From NCBI GenBank assembly GCA_003537495.1, contig DPSB01000162.1:1-9535 (forward strand): DNA of 9,535 nt. Direction: 5' to 3'. The notes beneath the pieces were generated by a model. It was given only the letters and a program-made list of their open reading frames with translations, had not been told where the DNA came from and ran no database searches. The stretch is from Cytophagales bacterium (lineage in GTDB: Bacteria; Bacteroidota; Bacteroidia; Cytophagales; Cyclobacteriaceae). This document shows, piece by piece, positions 7,361-9,535 of this stretch. The position numbers were made by a program, and so were the translations under genes. Each line of letters begins with the position of its first letter. Within the stretch, counting starts at the first letter, position 1.

Positions 7361-8440
7361 ATGGAAAAAAATGTTCCCTTAAACGATTTGCATGTTAAAC
7401 TGGGCGGCAAGATGGTACCCTTTGCGGGATTTAATATGCCGGTTCGCTACTCGTCTGATATTGAAGAACACATGACCGTGCGCAATGGCGTGGGTGTGTT
7501 TGATGTTTCGCACATGGGGGAGTTTAAAGTGGAGGGCCCTAACGCATTGGATTTGATTCAACGCATTACCAGCAACGATGCTTCCAAACTTGTGGATGGG
7601 CAGGCGCAATACACGTGCTTACCCAATGATCAAGGTGGTATTGTAGATGACCTGATTGTTTACCGGATAAAAGAGAACGACTATTTTATTGTAGTAAATG
7701 CAGGCAACATTGATAAAGATTGGAGCTGGTTTGTTAAGCACAACACAAATGGTGCAACGTTAAAAAACCTTTCTGCTGAGTATTGTCTGTTCGCGGTACA
7801 AGGCCCTAAAGCGGTATCGGTATTGCAAAAATTAACCACTACCGACTTAAGCACGGTCAAATATTATCACTTTGCCATAGGCACATTTGCGGGTGTTGAA
7901 AATGTTATCATGAGTAACACCGGTTATACAGGCGCGGGCGGTTTTGAGATTTATGTAAAAAATGCAGATGCTGAAAAAGTATGGAACGCCATTTTTGAAG
8001 CCGGTAAAGATGTGGATATTAAACCGATTGGTCTTGGTGCACGCGATACATTAAGACTTGAAATGGGTTTCTGTTTATATGGCAACGATATTGACGATAC
8101 AACCTCACCACTTGAAGCCGGATTAGGATGGATCACCAAGTTCACCAAAGAATTTACCAACAGTGCCAATCTAAAGAAACAAAAAGAAGAAGGTGTAAAA
8201 AGAAAATTGGTTGGTTTCAAAATGATCGATCGCGGTATTCCACGCCACGATTATATATTAAAAGATGCAGCCGGAAATGCAATTGGTAAAGTTACATCCG
8301 GAACACAATCGCCATTGTTAAATGTAGGGATTGGCCTCGGGTATGTAACAACAGGCCATGCCACGGTTGGCTCTGAGATTTTTGTAGACGTACGAGGAAA
8401 AAGTCTGAAAGCGGCTGTCGTTAAATTGCCATTTATCTAA
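7361..8440 (+). CDS. gcvT: Glycine cleavage system T protein (aminomethyltransferase)
   Basis: Cytoplasmic enzyme of 359 residues, usual family length. It takes the aminomethyl group from lipoyl-H protein, passes the methylene to tetrahydrofolate to give 5,10-methylene-THF, and releases ammonia. The folate-binding domain (about 8-265) contains [10 protein letters not shown] at 21-30, FDVSHMGEF at 47-55, [11 protein letters not shown] at 92-102 with the aspartate pair D96-D97 that includes the catalytic Asp region, the [11 protein letters not shown] stretch in the middle and [14 protein letters not shown] near 226-239. The C-terminal barrel domain includes RGIPRHDY and the [10 protein letters not shown] turn. 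All expected blocks are present with no gap. Other gcv genes are not in the window, so the operon is dispersed, as often seen in this phylum. The gene probably has its own promoter at about 7335-7342. Confidence 0.95.
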   Translation: MEKNVPLNDLHVKLGGKMVPFAGFNMPVRYSSDIEEHMTVRNGVGVFDVSHMGEFKVEGPNALDLIQRITSNDASKLVDGQAQYTCLPNDQGGIVDDLIVYRIKENDYFIVVNAGNIDKDWSWFVKHNTNGATLKNLSAEYCLFAVQGPKAVSVLQKLTTTDLSTVKYYHFAIGTFAGVENVIMSNTGYTGAGGFEIYVKNADAEKVWNAIFEAGKDVDIKPIGLGARDTLRLEMGFCLYGNDIDDTTSPLEAGLGWITKFTKEFTNSANLKKQKEEGVKRKLVGFKMIDRGIPRHDYILKDAAGNAIGKVTSGTQSPLLNVGIGLGYVTTGHATVGSEIFVDVRGKSLKAAVVKLPFI

Positions 8441-8466
8441 AACTTTGATTTTTTTGATTGGCCTGA

Positions 8467-8484
8467 TGATTTATGATTAAATCA
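8467..8484. repeat. Perfect 7-bp inverted repeat spanning the start of the GxxExxY remnant
   Basis: TGATTTA-TGAT-TAAATCA has 7-bp perfect arms and a 4-nt loop. It covers the ATG at 8473. Just upstream, TGAT recurs at 8446, 8455 and 8464, each nine bases apart, in a T-rich tract (8444-8460). The hairpin is all A/T except one G-C pair and is not followed by a T run, so it is not a terminator. It may be part of the original upstream repeat of the remnant gene or simply AT-rich sequence. Confidence 0.4.
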
Positions 8485-8589
8485 GAGTACAAATATTCAG
8501 AGTTAACAGGTAAGATTATAGGTTGTGCAATGGAAGTTCATAACATTTTGGGAAATGGTTTTCAAGAGGTGACATATGAAATCAATTGA
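8473..8589 (+). pseudogene. Truncated GxxExxY-family gene (PDDEXK_3 type), N-terminal remnant
   Basis: A 38-codon frame opens at ATG 8473 and ends at TGA 8587-8589. Its product contains ELTGKIIGCAMEVHNILG (10-27) and then G29-F-Q-E32-V-T-Y35, an exact match to the GxxExxY signature that names this family; family members are about 125 residues. The rest of the protein is missing. After Tyr35 only three codons follow, and these are the bases that begin comB in another frame, so homology stops where comB starts. The simplest reading is a deletion that joined the 5' part of a GxxExxY gene to the comB start. The function of intact family members is not established; a link to the PD-(D/E)XK nuclease fold is predicted. 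It could alternatively now act as a short leader ORF coupled to comB. It lies 32 nt after gcvT. Confidence 0.75.
8565..8572 (+). promoter_or_regulatory. Shine-Dalgarno-like site of comB, embedded in the GxxExxY remnant
   Basis: AGAGGTGA at 8565-8572 closely resembles the Shine-Dalgarno consensus AGGAGGTGA and ends 3 nt before the comB ATG at 8576. The core AGAGG is 6 nt from the start codon, normal spacing. Other genes in the window lack such a site. The same bases encode part of Gln-Glu-Val-Thr in the remnant's signature motif. Shine-Dalgarno use is generally weak in Bacteroidota, so its importance is uncertain. Confidence 0.5.
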
Positions 8590-9277
8590 TGTTTGTTTAA
8601 GTCCGGAACTGATTCATCTATATAAACTGGAAGACAGAACAGTTGTAGTGGTTGATATACTCCGGGCAACTTCGTGTATGGTTACTGCTTTTGCACACGG
8701 TGCGGATCGCATTGTGCCCTTTGCAAGCCAGGAAGAATGCCTTCAAATGAAAACGAGAGGGTACATTACTTCGGGCGAACGCGATGGAAAAAAAGTAGAA
8801 GGCTTCGATAAGGGCAACTCCCCCTTTGAATACATGGGTGGGCAAGTGGCTGGAAAAAAAATTGCCTTCACTACTACAAACGGTACGCAAGCCATCGAAA
8901 AATCAAAGTCAGCAAAAGAAATTATCATAGGCAGCTTTTTGAATCTCGCTTCTATTACCAAGTATCTTTTATTTAGCCACAACAACATTCTGGTTGTTTG
9001 TGCGGGCTGGAAAGGAAAAGTAAATCTGGAAGACACACTGTTTGCAGGAGCTTTGGTTGAACGATTAAAAAATCACATCGAGCCCGATTGCGATGCGCCA
9101 TTAGCTGCACAACGTTTGTATAATCAGGCTAAAGATAATATGGTTGAGTATCTGAGTGCCTCATCGCACGTAAAACGTTTACAGCGACTCAACATTCAAA
9201 AAGACATTGAGTATTGTTTAACGCCCGATCAATATACCGTAATACCAAAATTGGTACGGGGCGAACTGGTTTGCTGA
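8576..9277 (+). CDS. comB: ComB family protein, probable 2-phosphosulfolactate phosphatase
   Basis: Protein of 233 residues matching ComB, the Mg2+-dependent phosphatase that turns (2R)-phospho-3-sulfolactate into 3-sulfolactate in methanogen coenzyme M synthesis. Visible blocks are VCLSPELIHLY at 6-16, VVVDILRATS at 24-33, SGERDGKKVEGFDKGNSP at 65-82, FTTTNGTQA at 97-105 and the CAGWKGKVNLEDTLFAGAL segment near 146-164, all in the family order, and the length is normal. Bacteroidota do not make coenzyme M by the methanogen route, so the substrate here is an open question; no comA or comC is beside it. The ATG at 8576 starts the protein right at the family N-terminus and has a good Shine-Dalgarno-like site, but it overlaps the GxxExxY remnant by 14 nt. 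The TGA at 9275-9277 abuts the convergent gene directly. Confidence 0.87.
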   Translation: MKSIDVCLSPELIHLYKLEDRTVVVVDILRATSCMVTAFAHGADRIVPFASQEECLQMKTRGYITSGERDGKKVEGFDKGNSPFEYMGGQVAGKKIAFTTTNGTQAIEKSKSAKEIIIGSFLNLASITKYLLFSHNNILVVCAGWKGKVNLEDTLFAGALVERLKNHIEPDCDAPLAAQRLYNQAKDNMVEYLSASSHVKRLQRLNIQKDIEYCLTPDQYTVIPKLVRGELVC

Positions 9278-9535
9278 TTACTTCAGCTTAGGATTTTGAT
9301 GGTGGCGATCTTTATCGCGACTCGTTTTCTTTTCAAGATTTTTTTGAAACGCTTCCGTGAGATTAATGCCCGTTTGATTGGCTAAACAAATCAACACCCA
9401 CAACACATCGGCCATCTCATCACCCAGGTCTTTATTCTTGTCGGATTCTTTCTCGGATTGATCACCATACCTGCGCGCCATGATGCGCGCTACCTCACCA
9501 ACTTCTTCCGTTAGAATAGCCATGTTGGTAAGTTC
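9278..9535 (-). CDS. MazG-like nucleotide pyrophosphohydrolase (partial at 5' end)
   Basis: Minus-strand gene whose 3' part is present; 85 codons lie in the window. It resembles small all-alpha NTP pyrophosphatases, which cut (d)NTPs to (d)NMP and pyrophosphate and clear unwanted nucleotides. The metal-binding pattern is visible: E-E-V-G-E (residues 6-10 counted from the ATG at 9523) and, after a helix, D-E-M-A-D with E36 and D39 (EExxE...ExxD). A basic, His-containing tail (KKTSRDKDRHH) closes the protein. The ATG at 9521-9523 is probably internal: the four codons before it read Glu-Leu-Thr-Asn in frame, which continue the family N-terminus, and relatives are roughly 105-110 residues, so some 20-25 residues lie beyond base 9535. 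The stop at 9278-9280 touches the stop of comB without a spare base. Confidence 0.82.
   Translation of the reverse strand, partial: ELTNMAILTEEVGEVARIMARRYGDQSEKESDKNKDLGDEMADVLWVLICLANQTGINLTEAFQKNLEKKTSRDKDRHHQNPKLK

Noticed and set aside
8444..8460. TTTG boxes at 8444-8447 and 8453-8456 considered as -33 elements of a promoter for the remnant or comB
   Set aside because: No TAnnTTTG element follows at about 20 nt spacing, so there is no complete promoter match.
9521..9523. ATG as the start of the MazG-like gene
   Set aside because: The in-frame codons before it (Glu-Leu-Thr-Asn) continue the family N-terminus, and starting here would remove the first helix of the fold.

Overview
The window looks like chromosomal DNA from a member of the Bacteroidota, most likely the Cytophagales. 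Three things suggest this. Recognisable proteins (the secreted M24 peptidase, gatC, the comB homologue, the MazG-like protein) have the sequence style of that group. Most genes lack an obvious Shine-Dalgarno sequence and start behind A-rich leaders. Promoter-like sites fit the Bacteroidota TTTG / TAnnTTTG pattern rather than TTGACA / TATAAT. The placement is from recognition, not from a search.

Layout. 1-669 is the C-terminal half of a MATE-family exporter, cut by the left edge. 736-1287 is a hotdog-fold acyl-CoA thioesterase. 1332-1896 is a two-gene toxin-antitoxin module (Phd/YefM-type antitoxin, RelE/ParE-type toxin) with its own promoter-like sequence and a palindrome that could be the autoregulatory operator. 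1924-7289 is a tightly packed, same-strand run: a secreted M24 metallopeptidase, a PlsC-type lysophospholipid acyltransferase, gatC (overlapping plsC by 25 nt), and a 999-residue protein with about eleven predicted membrane segments followed by a TPR-like helical region. 7361-8440 is gcvT of the glycine cleavage system, behind its own TAnnTTTG element. 8473-8589 is a 38-codon remnant of a GxxExxY-family gene that runs into the start of comB. 8576-9277 is a comB homologue (2-phosphosulfolactate phosphatase family). 9278-9535 is the minus-strand 3' part of a MazG-like nucleotide pyrophosphohydrolase, cut by the right edge and abutting comB tail to tail with no intergenic base.

Most of the window is housekeeping: lipid handling (thioesterase, acyltransferase), tRNA-dependent amidation (gatC), one-carbon metabolism (gcvT) and nucleotide clean-up (MazG-like). 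These genes do not form one pathway. The accessory signals are the toxin-antitoxin module and the GxxExxY remnant. The most notable observation is that the remnant's signature-motif codons (Gln-Glu-Val-Thr) also provide a Shine-Dalgarno-like AGAGGTGA just upstream of comB, so a decayed gene may now supply comB's translation signal. The large membrane-TPR protein is the main gene of unknown function. I saw no tRNA, rRNA, CRISPR array, insertion sequence or convincing intrinsic terminator, and no gene-free stretch longer than 300 bases. I did not find a convincing new multi-gene system.
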